From Ruminococcus sp. YRD2003 (GTDB lineage Bacteria > Bacillota > Clostridia > Oscillospirales > Ruminococcaceae), in NCBI GenBank assembly GCA_900109435.1, contig FNZT01000003.1, positions 372,001-436,000 on the forward strand: a stretch of 64,000 nucleotides of DNA, given 5' to 3'. Made by a program: the position numbers and the translations under genes. The notes beneath the pieces were generated by a model. It was not told the DNA's origin. It searched no databases and was given only the letters and a program-made list of their open reading frames with translations. The first letter of the stretch is position 1; each line of letters opens with the position of its first letter. Below are positions 54,386-62,257 of this stretch, piece by piece.

Positions 54386-55399
54386 ATGAAAAAAGCAATA
54401 TCATTTTTTACAGCAGCAATTGTTTTGCTGTCAAGTCAAGGCATGACGGCAAAGGCCGCAGATCCTGACAAAAGCTACGAGGATCTTGCTACTCTCACCG
54501 AATACTACGCATTCAGATCCGACCTGCTGCGTGATTACCGAAATGTCGAGCCTCAAATGAAAGCTGTGGTATTGGGTATACCGGATAAGATCATTTACGA
54601 TACGAAATTCTTTGATGAGTACGGGAAAGAAGTTTCGCCCATAAAGAACATCACAGGATATGAAACGAACATATTTTATACCAAAGCTGACAAAATTATT
54701 GCCGAATCAACTGAATTCAGAGATCTGAACAACGATAAAACTGCTATGATAACTGTTTGGGATAATACTTCGAGAACAATTACCGAGACCCATGAGCAGC
54801 CGGCTGTACTCACCATTCAGGACAGAACTTCTCATTTAATGTCGACCAACGGTGAAAAGCTGAGGTGGTCGATGAGATACTATCCGAACGAAGTTGCGGA
54901 CAGCACACGCTATACCGCTGTATGTATATCGGGTACTTCATCTGAGATCGACGTAATACGTGAGAATAACGGCTTCGTGCTGAAGGGAGATGTGAACGGG
55001 AAATATCTCTGCTCGACACTTAGCGGAAAAAGTGATGACAGCGACTATGGAAATCAGTACAACTACGAGTTCAATGCTGTACAGGATGTATTCATCAGAT
55101 TTGATAAGAAAGGCGGGCTGAGCCTGTATATTGACCGTGACAATGACGGCGAGTTCACTGATAAAGTTAAGGCAGGAGACATCAATTGCGACGGTCGAAT
55201 AGATGCAGCTGATGCTTCTGAAATACTCTCCAAGTATTCATGGCTGTCAACTCACTATGATCTGTTTTTAGACTTGTCTCAAACATATGATTCCTTATCC
55301 TTGACTTTTATGAACTACGATTATAACGGCGACGGAAAAATCAATGCGTCAGATGCATCTGAGGTACTCATGGATTATTCGCGGTTGTCAACTATATGA
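54386..55399 (+). CDS. Secreted dockerin protein of unknown family
   Basis: A 337-aa secreted protein with signal peptide (1-25) and an N-terminal domain of about 240 residues without recognised enzyme motifs (TEYYAFRSDLLRDYRNVEPQ, beta-rich middle). The C-terminal dockerin has GDINCDGRIDAADASEILSK and DYNGDGKINASDASEVLMDY, two clear Ca loops with an A-S recognition pattern different from the GH53/GH26 dockerins. It follows the sigma and membrane-protein genes with a close RBS, completing a three-gene cassette. Confidence 0.87.
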   Translation: MKKAISFFTAAIVLLSSQGMTAKAADPDKSYEDLATLTEYYAFRSDLLRDYRNVEPQMKAVVLGIPDKIIYDTKFFDEYGKEVSPIKNITGYETNIFYTKADKIIAESTEFRDLNNDKTAMITVWDNTSRTITETHEQPAVLTIQDRTSHLMSTNGEKLRWSMRYYPNEVADSTRYTAVCISGTSSEIDVIRENNGFVLKGDVNGKYLCSTLSGKSDDSDYGNQYNYEFNAVQDVFIRFDKKGGLSLYIDRDNDGEFTDKVKAGDINCDGRIDAADASEILSKYSWLSTHYDLFLDLSQTYDSLSLTFMNYDYNGDGKINASDASEVLMDYSRLSTI

Positions 55400-55415
55400 C
55401 TGAACGAGATGAAAG

Positions 55416-55447
55416 CAGCGGCACCCGATAACAGGTGCCGCTGTTTT
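55416..55447. terminator. Cassette terminator between convergent dockerin genes
   Basis: CAGCGGCACC pairs with GGTGCCGCTG, followed by TTTT. Serves the 54386 gene and possibly the convergent 55470 gene. Confidence 0.85.
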
Positions 55448-55469
55448 GGTAATGTGGAGGAGAGTTGTG

Positions 55470-56465
55470 TCACCTGTTGGCGTCCCACTCTTGAATGGTA
55501 CGTGCGTCGGCGGCTGTTATTCCATCATAGTCTCCGCTAATATCGCCATTGAACTTGCCCTGCGCAGACAATGCATATTTATCGGCGTTGGCGATGCTTT
55601 GGAGTATTGCAACCGAATCGGCGACCGTTGCCTTTCCGTCGCAGTTGGCATCGCCCTTCACCGAGTTGAACAAATCAATGCTGGTACCAAACTCAACATT
55701 TTCCGCCGCAGTTTCTGGAGATTCATAAAATGGATAGATCTCCAAATCATTTGCGATTCTTGTCGCGACCTCGACCTGTTCAAGCAGCGTAGTTTCCTCA
55801 GGAGGAACGAGCTCGACATAGGTCGTTTTTTCTTTATCATCTTTAACCTCTCTTACGCTGTAGCCTTCAAGCTTGGTTTTTACGTATTCAGAGAGTGCGT
55901 CAATTGTACTGTAATTTTTGGGAACTCCATTTTCTTCACAGAACAGTTCTCCTCCCTTATACTTGAGATACCATGTATAATAACTTGTCACACTCCTGCC
56001 ATACCAGTCAGCCATGGAATATTTTTCAGTTATAAGAGTGCAGTCTGTTATCATGCCTTTTTCCTTGAGTAGTTCGCATATCTCGGTTTGCGTCTTCAGA
56101 TCTGCGTTTGCGACTGTGAAACTTTTTTCCCATTCGCCGAAAAAACTGTCTGTCAAGAATACAGGAGCAGCATAGTCCTTTCTTATCAATTCCTCAATAT
56201 CCTGTCGCTCAATGCCATCAGCCTTCGTGAACATAACTTCATCTCTGAGTTTGTGGAAGGCTATGAAGTGCGTGCCGTCCTCGTTCATAAAAATGCGATC
56301 GTCTCTGATAAAACAATCATTAATTTCTGTGTATCCTTTAAGCATTAATGACGTACGCTCAGAATCGAACGATACCTCGGTATAGATAGCATTTGCAGTC
56401 ATAGGTGTTAGCATTCCTGCGGCAGTCAGTACAGCCGCTGCCATTCTTATCATGGTTTTTTTCAT
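55470..56465 (-). CDS. Secreted dockerin protein, paralogue of 58898-59917
   Basis: A 331-aa secreted protein (signal peptide 1-26). Its domain of about 220 residues aligns with the 58898 protein: FMNEDGTHFIAFHKL vs FVNEDGTLFRTFNKI, MITDCTLITEKYSM vs LISDGKLITNKYSM, KLEGYSV vs ELEGYTV, YVELVPPE vs MVELVPPN. The C-terminal dockerin is GDANCDGKATVADSVAILQS and GDYDGITAADARTIQEW. It lies downstream of the sigma/anti-sigma fusion remnant at 56495, so it is the surviving output gene of a damaged cassette. Confidence 0.87.
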   Translation of the reverse strand: MKKTMIRMAAAVLTAAGMLTPMTANAIYTEVSFDSERTSLMLKGYTEINDCFIRDDRIFMNEDGTHFIAFHKLRDEVMFTKADGIERQDIEELIRKDYAAPVFLTDSFFGEWEKSFTVANADLKTQTEICELLKEKGMITDCTLITEKYSMADWYGRSVTSYYTWYLKYKGGELFCEENGVPKNYSTIDALSEYVKTKLEGYSVREVKDDKEKTTYVELVPPEETTLLEQVEVATRIANDLEIYPFYESPETAAENVEFGTSIDLFNSVKGDANCDGKATVADSVAILQSIANADKYALSAQGKFNGDISGDYDGITAADARTIQEWDANR

Positions 56466-56494
56466 AGTGAACCCTCCTTTTTATATTGTCATTT

Positions 56495-56902
56495 CTATGC
56501 CTTTACGATATTGTAAATAATAAATTTTTCCGAGCCCGTAAATCTTACGGCAACTTGTTTCTTTAAGTTGTTACTATTAATGATGTAAATCTGTGCAGTC
56601 AGTTCCTCGGGCAGAAAGTTCGTGTAACAGGTCGGGCGAAGTGTGATTTCGTTGACCTGCTCTCCAAGTGAATCAGAGTCTGCCTCGACAACGCCACTGA
56701 CAAGCACCTCATTTTCCGATAGCCTGATTACCATAGCGATCTCAACGAAAACATCTTCCATGAGCTCCTCGGAAACACATATATTCTTTACAAAGCTGTT
56801 TATGTAAAGGATAAGACCGTCACTGTATTCGCGGACTATTTCTGCAAGTCCTTCTCTATCTCCTGCAAGGAAACGGCGGTAGCTACTTGCACCGTTATCC
56901 AT
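56495..56902 (-). pseudogene. Deletion fusion of ECF sigma N-terminus with anti-sigma C-terminus
   Basis: An open frame of 135 codons. Residues 1-55 match the start of the 49241 and 57211 sigma factors (MDNGASSYRRFLAGDREGLA, VSEELMEDVFVEI). From about residue 75 the sequence matches the C-terminal end of the 57749 membrane protein (EITLRPTCYTNFLPEELTA vs EISVEPTEYTELLPETLNA, then VAVRFTGSEKFIIYN vs VAIRFEGTDLNLIYH). Everything between (rest of region 2, region 4, membrane helix, stalk) is gone. An in-frame deletion across a sigma/anti-sigma pair explains this; sigma activity is not expected. Confidence 0.85.
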
Positions 56903-57041
56903 AAAAATATCCTTTCTGTAGATTTTTTTATGCTCTATAAGTTAGTCTTTTCAGAAGTCAAAAAGTCTCACGGATTCAATAAATTTTTATTATTTAACTT
57001 GTATTATATACTACGAGGTCTATTCTGTCAATGGATAGAAA

Positions 57042-57097
57042 ACAGCGGCAACATAAATGAGTGCCGCTGCTTTCGTTGAAAAACTTTTGTAATGCAG
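57042..57097. repeat. Left flank repeat of the 57.2-59.9 kb cassette (terminator plus tail)
   Basis: ACAGCGGCA...TGCCGCTG hairpin followed by AAAACTTTTGTAATGCAG. The same arrangement is at 59951-60009 beyond the cassette. The gap 56903-57210 otherwise holds only the two divergent leaders. Confidence 0.75.
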
Positions 57098-57210
57098 TAA
57101 AATACTGTTAAATAATAAAAATATATGATTTTGGTGAGAAAACCATTACGTTGCGGTTGTATAATAAGTGAAGAACAAATTCGGATATGTTTCTCGCAAA
57201 GGAGTAATCT

Positions 57211-57762
57211 ATGGGTAACGGTGCAAGTAGCTACCTCCGTTTCCTTAATGGTGATAATGATGCTTTTATTGAGCTCGTTCGGGAATACAACGATAAACTC
57301 GTGCTCTTCCTGAACACAATTGTTGATGATATCCATGTTTCCGAGGAAGCCGCCGACGAGACCTTCCTTAAGCTCTATACCAACAGACCCGTATATAAGG
57401 AACAATACTCGTTTAAGACCTGGCTTTACACAATAGGCAAGAATACTGCTCTTAACTATGTGAAGAAGCTGAAAAGGGGCTCGGTCGTACCTATCGAGGA
57501 CTACGTCTACCTATCGGATGAAATTGATATCGAAGATGAATACATAAAGGGCGAACAAAACATCAGTCTGCACCATGCAATCAAGGCACTGAATAGCGAG
57601 TATGCGCAGGTCCTCTATCTGATATTCTTTGAGGAGATGTCAAATGAGGAGGCTGCAAAAGTCATGGGAAAAACGAGCCGTCAGCTCTCCAATCTCATAT
57701 ATCGCGCCAAACAAGCTTTGAAGGAAGAACTGGAGAGGAGGGAGAGCAATGGACAGATATGA
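57211..57762 (+). CDS. ECF-type sigma factor (group shared with 49241)
   Basis: A 183-aa sigma factor, MGNGASSYLRFLNGDNDAFI start. Region 2: HVSEEAADETFLKLYTNRP and YSFKTWLYTIGKNTALNYV; region 4: YAQVLYLIFFEEMSNEEAAKV and TSRQLSNLIYRAKQALKEEL. Close to the 49241 factor, with the same 14-nt overlap into the membrane protein gene. AAAGGAG precedes the start. The leader shares AATAAGTGAAGAA (57163-57175) with the 49241 leader. Confidence 0.92.
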   Translation: MGNGASSYLRFLNGDNDAFIELVREYNDKLVLFLNTIVDDIHVSEEAADETFLKLYTNRPVYKEQYSFKTWLYTIGKNTALNYVKKLKRGSVVPIEDYVYLSDEIDIEDEYIKGEQNISLHHAIKALNSEYAQVLYLIFFEEMSNEEAAKVMGKTSRQLSNLIYRAKQALKEELERRESNGQI

Positions 57763-58882
57763 GGAAAAGGCAAAGAGCATAATGGCTCGCGGTGACGTGA
57801 TAATTGCAGAGCGTAAACGACGCAGAACATCGTTAATTCGCACTTTCGCTATTGGTACGGGAGCAGCGGCGGTTATCGGCATAGGTATTTGTGCGAATGC
57901 TCTCAAGCCTCCGCAGAAACCTGTTCCCGAGCAGTCTAACACTGTAATTGAGACTAACAAAAAATATGCCGCGGAATATAACAGCGTCTCAAACAATACT
58001 TTATTAACTGCCCCTTCGACCACGGTCGCTGTCACGACCACAACAATAATAAAAACAGAAACGACGTTGACATCCGTCACAACCACCACTTTCTCAAATG
58101 AGACAACATCAACGTCAATGCAGACAACCACACAAACCGACGCTGTCTCTATGCAAACCACGCAAACCACGACAGCAGCACAGCCCGCCGTAACAATGCC
58201 GAGCGATATGACTTATCTCGACTTAGTTGCAGCTAATGTAAAGAATCTGGATTTGTTCGACGGTAACCAATACCAGCTTTGGCAATATTACTATTTTCCC
58301 AGCGACAGACGCACATCTTCAAGTCCGAAGACCAAGTCAATCGCTGACGAGGATATCGGCGAGCTGCTGACCGAGATATCCGTTGAGCCGACGGAGTACA
58401 CCGAGTTACTTCCCGAAACCCTCAATGCAGACGTGTATCAGATAGGGAGTATCAGCGGCGATTACGCTGTTGCAATCAGATTTGAAGGCACCGACCTTAA
58501 CCTGATATACCACAATCTTGATTACAAGCCTGCATCTCTCGAACAGTTTGCAGAAGACCTCGATGTTCAGAACAATCTTAAGGTAGAGTTTGTAAATGAC
58601 AATAATCATCCAAACATCCGTCCCCGCCCCGCAAACAAGGACGACGCTTTCGCTATACTTTTCGCGGAAAAGGACGAAAACGCGAAAGCCGGACCGGGGG
58701 CTTCCGATCCGCCTGTCTGGCTCGGAGCGACTGTCATTCCAATACCAGAGGATTTTCTGAGTTTTGAAGTCAGGGTAAACGGCTATCTTTATATCACCAC
58801 GCCCACAAACAAAAAGTTGAGCTTTCTTATCGGCAAAGACAGAGCTAAAGAGTTCATTAAATTCGTTGAAAACCAATATTAA
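57749..58882 (+). CDS. Single-pass membrane protein with Thr-rich stalk, putative anti-sigma
   Basis: A 377-aa protein with a basic cytoplasmic start (MDRYEEKAKSIMARGDVIIA), a membrane helix (TFAIGTGAAAVIGIGICANAL) and a long Thr-rich stalk (about 60-145). Two short domains follow: one containing EISVEPTEYTELLPETLNA and AVAIRFEGTDLNLIYHNL, related to the 49782 protein and the 56495 remnant, and a final one ending near KLSFLIGKDRAKEFIKFV. It overlaps its sigma gene by 14 nt and is 15 nt before the dockerin protein gene. Confidence 0.8.
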   Translation: MDRYEEKAKSIMARGDVIIAERKRRRTSLIRTFAIGTGAAAVIGIGICANALKPPQKPVPEQSNTVIETNKKYAAEYNSVSNNTLLTAPSTTVAVTTTTIIKTETTLTSVTTTTFSNETTSTSMQTTTQTDAVSMQTTQTTTAAQPAVTMPSDMTYLDLVAANVKNLDLFDGNQYQLWQYYYFPSDRRTSSSPKTKSIADEDIGELLTEISVEPTEYTELLPETLNADVYQIGSISGDYAVAIRFEGTDLNLIYHNLDYKPASLEQFAEDLDVQNNLKVEFVNDNNHPNIRPRPANKDDAFAILFAEKDENAKAGPGASDPPVWLGATVIPIPEDFLSFEVRVNGYLYITTPTNKKLSFLIGKDRAKEFIKFVENQY

Positions 58883-58897
58883 AAGGAGGTCATTTTT

Positions 58898-59917
58898 ATG
58901 AAAAAAACATTAGCAGGTATCATCGCGGCTGCAATGGCAGCAACAGTTATGCTGACCCCGACAGCGGCAAATGCATGGGATATCGACGGAGACTCTGACG
59001 GTATCGCAAAGGCTACAGAGGGTTTTACAGAAATATATGACATTGATTTCTTTGACTGGACTTTTGACACTGAAAAGAAATCAGATGATTATCGTGTTTT
59101 TGTGAACGAAGATGGCACACTGTTTCGCACGTTCAACAAAATCGACGACGCTCATGATATCCAGGTCAAGCTTGCTGATGGTGTGAGCAAAGCGGATGTT
59201 GAGAATGCTCTGTATGAAGAGTACAAGGATGACTTCGAGAAAGTCCAGTTCTGGCTGTCAATGGCATCTGGAGGAAAATACTGCCTGATGAGGAACTGTA
59301 CCCATTCAAGAATTACAATGCAGGAAGCAATAGAGTATCTGGAATTCATGAAAGAGCGAGAGCTTATTTCTGACGGAAAGCTTATAACAAACAAGTATAG
59401 TATGAAAGAACTACATAGCCCATACAGAAGAGGGCTTATGACGTACACAATAGTTTATGGAGATACTGACCTGTATGGAGCTTTCTGTGATTATGTTGAA
59501 AAAGAACTTGAAGGCTATACCGTGTGGATGTCCTATACAAACAAAGATTATTGCATGGTAGAACTTGTTCCGCCAAACGGTCAGTCTCTCGACGATATAA
59601 GCCTTGATGAAAAACTGGAAATATCACGAAACATATACGAAGCAACACACTTGGAACCTGACATTCATTGGCGGCAATCAAGTTCAACTGTTGGCGGAGG
59701 CGACGGCATAGACGTATGTAATGGACTCAAAGGCGACGCCAACTGTGACGGCAAGGTAACTATTGCCGACCCTGTGGCGATATTGCAGAATATCGCTAAC
59801 AAGGACAAATACAACCTCTCTGCACAGGGCAAATTCAACGGCGATGTAACAGGCGAATACGACGGTCTTACAGCCGCAGACGCCTATGAGTTACAGGTCA
59901 TAGATTCACAAAAGTAA
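58898..59917 (+). CDS. Secreted dockerin protein, paralogue of 55470-56465
   Basis: A 339-aa secreted protein with strong RBS AAAAGGAGG, signal peptide (1-26), a domain of about 230 residues shared with the 55470 protein, and a C-terminal dockerin (GDANCDGKVTIADPVAILQN and GEYDGLTAADAYELQVID). No catalytic motif is recognisable; the domain may be adhesive or carbohydrate-binding. It is the third gene of the sigma/membrane-protein cassette. Confidence 0.87.
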   Translation: MKKTLAGIIAAAMAATVMLTPTAANAWDIDGDSDGIAKATEGFTEIYDIDFFDWTFDTEKKSDDYRVFVNEDGTLFRTFNKIDDAHDIQVKLADGVSKADVENALYEEYKDDFEKVQFWLSMASGGKYCLMRNCTHSRITMQEAIEYLEFMKERELISDGKLITNKYSMKELHSPYRRGLMTYTIVYGDTDLYGAFCDYVEKELEGYTVWMSYTNKDYCMVELVPPNGQSLDDISLDEKLEISRNIYEATHLEPDIHWRQSSSTVGGGDGIDVCNGLKGDANCDGKVTIADPVAILQNIANKDKYNLSAQGKFNGDVTGEYDGLTAADAYELQVIDSQK

Positions 59918-59950
59918 GCGCTAATCATTTTTACCCTCCTTATTACCAAA

Positions 59951-60009
59951 ACAGCGGCACCTGATAACAGGTGCCGCTGTTTTTTGCTGACAAAACTTTT
60001 GTAATGCAG
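59951..60009. repeat. Right flank repeat of the 57.2-59.9 kb cassette; includes terminator
   Basis: ACAGCGGCACC pairs with GGTGCCGCTGT, then TTTTTT, forming the terminator of the 58898 gene; the following AAAACTTTTGTAATGCAG repeats the tail of 57042-57097. Confidence 0.8.
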
Positions 60010-60101
60010 AGCGCCTTTATTATCGCGCCTGTCATCATCGTTTATGCCTCACAAGAGGGCATTCCTCTAAGAGTGCCGATTTCTTGGTTTATAAGCCGTA
60101 C

Positions 60102-62081
60102 TTACCACTCGCCGTACTCAGGTGTCGTTGCAGGCTCCGTAGGCTCTATTACAGGCGGCGGGTCAACAACAGGCGGGTCTGTCGGAGGCGGAGTAGTTAC
60201 CACCGGAGGAGGACTTGTAGTCTCGGGCGCTTGTGTGACAACCGCTTGAGCGGTAGTTGTTATTACCTGCTGCTGTGCCTCTGTAGCCTTTGTTGTTGGC
60301 GTAACCTGTGCATCCTCTGGCAGATAGTAAACTATCAGCTTCTTTGAATCTTTGTTGCTGTAATATGTTCCGGGAGCTACCACCTTAGCGTCTACCATAA
60401 GCTGTGTGATGCTGTTGGGAGTTCCCCATGTCTGGCTCGACTTGACCTTGGAGTAATTCGTGATACCTGCCTTGCGAAGCTCGTTCTCATACTGTGAAAC
60501 AGTAAGGCCTTCATAAGGCGGGATATTCGCGCCCTCCTTGCCCTTGCTGACCTTGAGCTTGACAACAGTGTACTGCTTAACTGTCTCGCCTGCCTTGACA
60601 TCCTGCTCGAGGATAACGTCGGGGTCGGTCTCGTTGTCGAATTCGTACTCTACCTCAAACTTGAAGTAATCCTTGTACTTCTCCTCGGTGAGACTATAGA
60701 ATTTTCCGACAAGGTCGGGCATTTCAGTATCCGGCATCGAGGAATCAGCAGTAGTGAAGCCTGCTTCAGTAGTAACGATATTACTCGATATAGACGAGCT
60801 TGACGAATCGCTTTCGTCATCGCCGCTGTTCACGAAAGTTTTCATGAAGAACACAACGATTATCAGAAGTATCGCAAGAAGCAGTATACCAATGATTATC
60901 GGCACTTTGATACGGTCAACCGTATTGACCTTCTCATAGCTGTACTCGTCGTAGTCGTCATCATTCTGATAATACGGCTGCTGAGGAGGCTGCTGATAAT
61001 ACTGCGGCGGAGGCGGAGCCTGCTGCTGCGGCTGCTGGTATACTGGAGCTGCCTGACGTACCGGCTCGTTAGCATAGCTGTCGACGTGAGCCTGCTCGAA
61101 AGCAGGTCTAACATTCGGGGGCTGCTCGAAAAGCCTTGTCACGAGCTCTGTGATAGTCTGTATACGATCCCTGCCTGCGAGGTTCATACCCTCCATGATC
61201 ACACGCGAAACGTGTGCGGGAATGCTCTTGTTGAGCATGGCGGGCTCGCAGAGGTCATCGTGCTGCATACGAGTTACGGAATCAACCGGCATACAACCCG
61301 TGAGCGCTCTGTACAGAAGTGCGCAGACTCCGTAAACATCTGTCCATGAGCCCTGACGGCTGCTGCTGCTCGCAGAGTACTGCTCGGGAGCGGCATAGCC
61401 TTTGAAAAGCTCGTATTCGAGGCCGGCATTTGCCGTTCTCACTGCGGATACGCAGAAACCCGAGAGCTTCAGCTCGCCCTTATCGGTGATGTATATGGTC
61501 TCGGGGCTGATAGCACGGTGGATTATCCCTGCGTTATGAAGTATGCCTATCGTAGTGAAGAGAGGCGGGAATATCTTTGAGACCTGTTCCCAGCTGAGCT
61601 CGCCCGCATTCTCCTTGAGGTAATCGAGCACCTTCACTCCGTTGATATACTCAAAAACTGTATAAGTGGTGTTGTTCTCAGCAAACATATCGAGAACAGG
61701 ATTGATGTTAGAGTTGTTCCTGAGCCTTGCAAGCGACTTGTTGAGCTCGGTATACTCAGCCATGAATGCCTTGTACTTGGCGAGGTTATTGTAATTTACG
61801 CTGATAGTAGCTCTGCCCTTTACTCTTGTACAGAGGTTTATCGGCATATACTCCCTGAGCATGACTTTGCATGATGTGGATATATCATATCCCATGTATG
61901 TAGCGCCCTCGCCGTTATACTCGAGAAGCACGCCTACAAGGTACCTGTCGCGCAGGACAGTCCCCGGGGTTATATACATGGCATTGTGCGGCGTTGTGTC
62001 ATCGAATCCGCAATGGGGGCAGATATGCTGATCCATGTCAAACTTTTCCATACACTTATAACAGAATCTACGTTCTCCCAA
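60102..62081 (-). CDS. Zinc-ribbon pseudokinase with PASTA repeats
   Basis: A 659-aa membrane protein starting with TTG after AAAGGAGG. A zinc ribbon (CYKC near 7-10, CPHC near 21-24) precedes a protein-kinase-like domain (about 40-320) with a glycine loop (NGEGATYMGYD). The catalytic positions are altered: VMLREYMP where active relatives have a VAIKEYFP-type Lys, HRAISPET instead of HRD, and LSGFCVSA instead of DFG, while APEQY remains. A Pro/Gln-rich linker, membrane helix (about 392-412), two PASTA domains (about 453-513 and 518-588) and a Thr/Pro tail follow. Probably a cell-wall-sensing scaffold rather than an active kinase. Confidence 0.88.
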   Translation of the reverse strand: MGERRFCYKCMEKFDMDQHICPHCGFDDTTPHNAMYITPGTVLRDRYLVGVLLEYNGEGATYMGYDISTSCKVMLREYMPINLCTRVKGRATISVNYNNLAKYKAFMAEYTELNKSLARLRNNSNINPVLDMFAENNTTYTVFEYINGVKVLDYLKENAGELSWEQVSKIFPPLFTTIGILHNAGIIHRAISPETIYITDKGELKLSGFCVSAVRTANAGLEYELFKGYAAPEQYSASSSSRQGSWTDVYGVCALLYRALTGCMPVDSVTRMQHDDLCEPAMLNKSIPAHVSRVIMEGMNLAGRDRIQTITELVTRLFEQPPNVRPAFEQAHVDSYANEPVRQAAPVYQQPQQQAPPPPQYYQQPPQQPYYQNDDDYDEYSYEKVNTVDRIKVPIIIGILLLAILLIIVVFFMKTFVNSGDDESDSSSSSISSNIVTTEAGFTTADSSMPDTEMPDLVGKFYSLTEEKYKDYFKFEVEYEFDNETDPDVILEQDVKAGETVKQYTVVKLKVSKGKEGANIPPYEGLTVSQYENELRKAGITNYSKVKSSQTWGTPNSITQLMVDAKVVAPGTYYSNKDSKKLIVYYLPEDAQVTPTTKATEAQQQVITTTAQAVVTQAPETTSPPPVVTTPPPTDPPVVDPPPVIEPTEPATTPEYGEW

Positions 62082-62136
62082 AGCAGTTCCTCCTTTACCC
62101 TATATTATAGCGATACTATTTCAATGTATCATATCT

Positions 62137-62165
62137 ATTTTAGCAGTAATCACCGCAAATGTCAA
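62137..62165 (-). promoter_or_regulatory. Promoter of the pseudokinase gene
   Basis: Minus-strand TTGACA (62160-62165) and TAAAAT (62137-62142), spacer 17, about 55 nt before the start. Confidence 0.78.
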
Positions 62166-62257
62166 CCTATATTGGTAATATTCCGCCCATTTATAGCATT
62201 TTGTATTATTTCTGTAATAATTTTATTACAATATTCCGCTTATTTGTAACTATTGGC

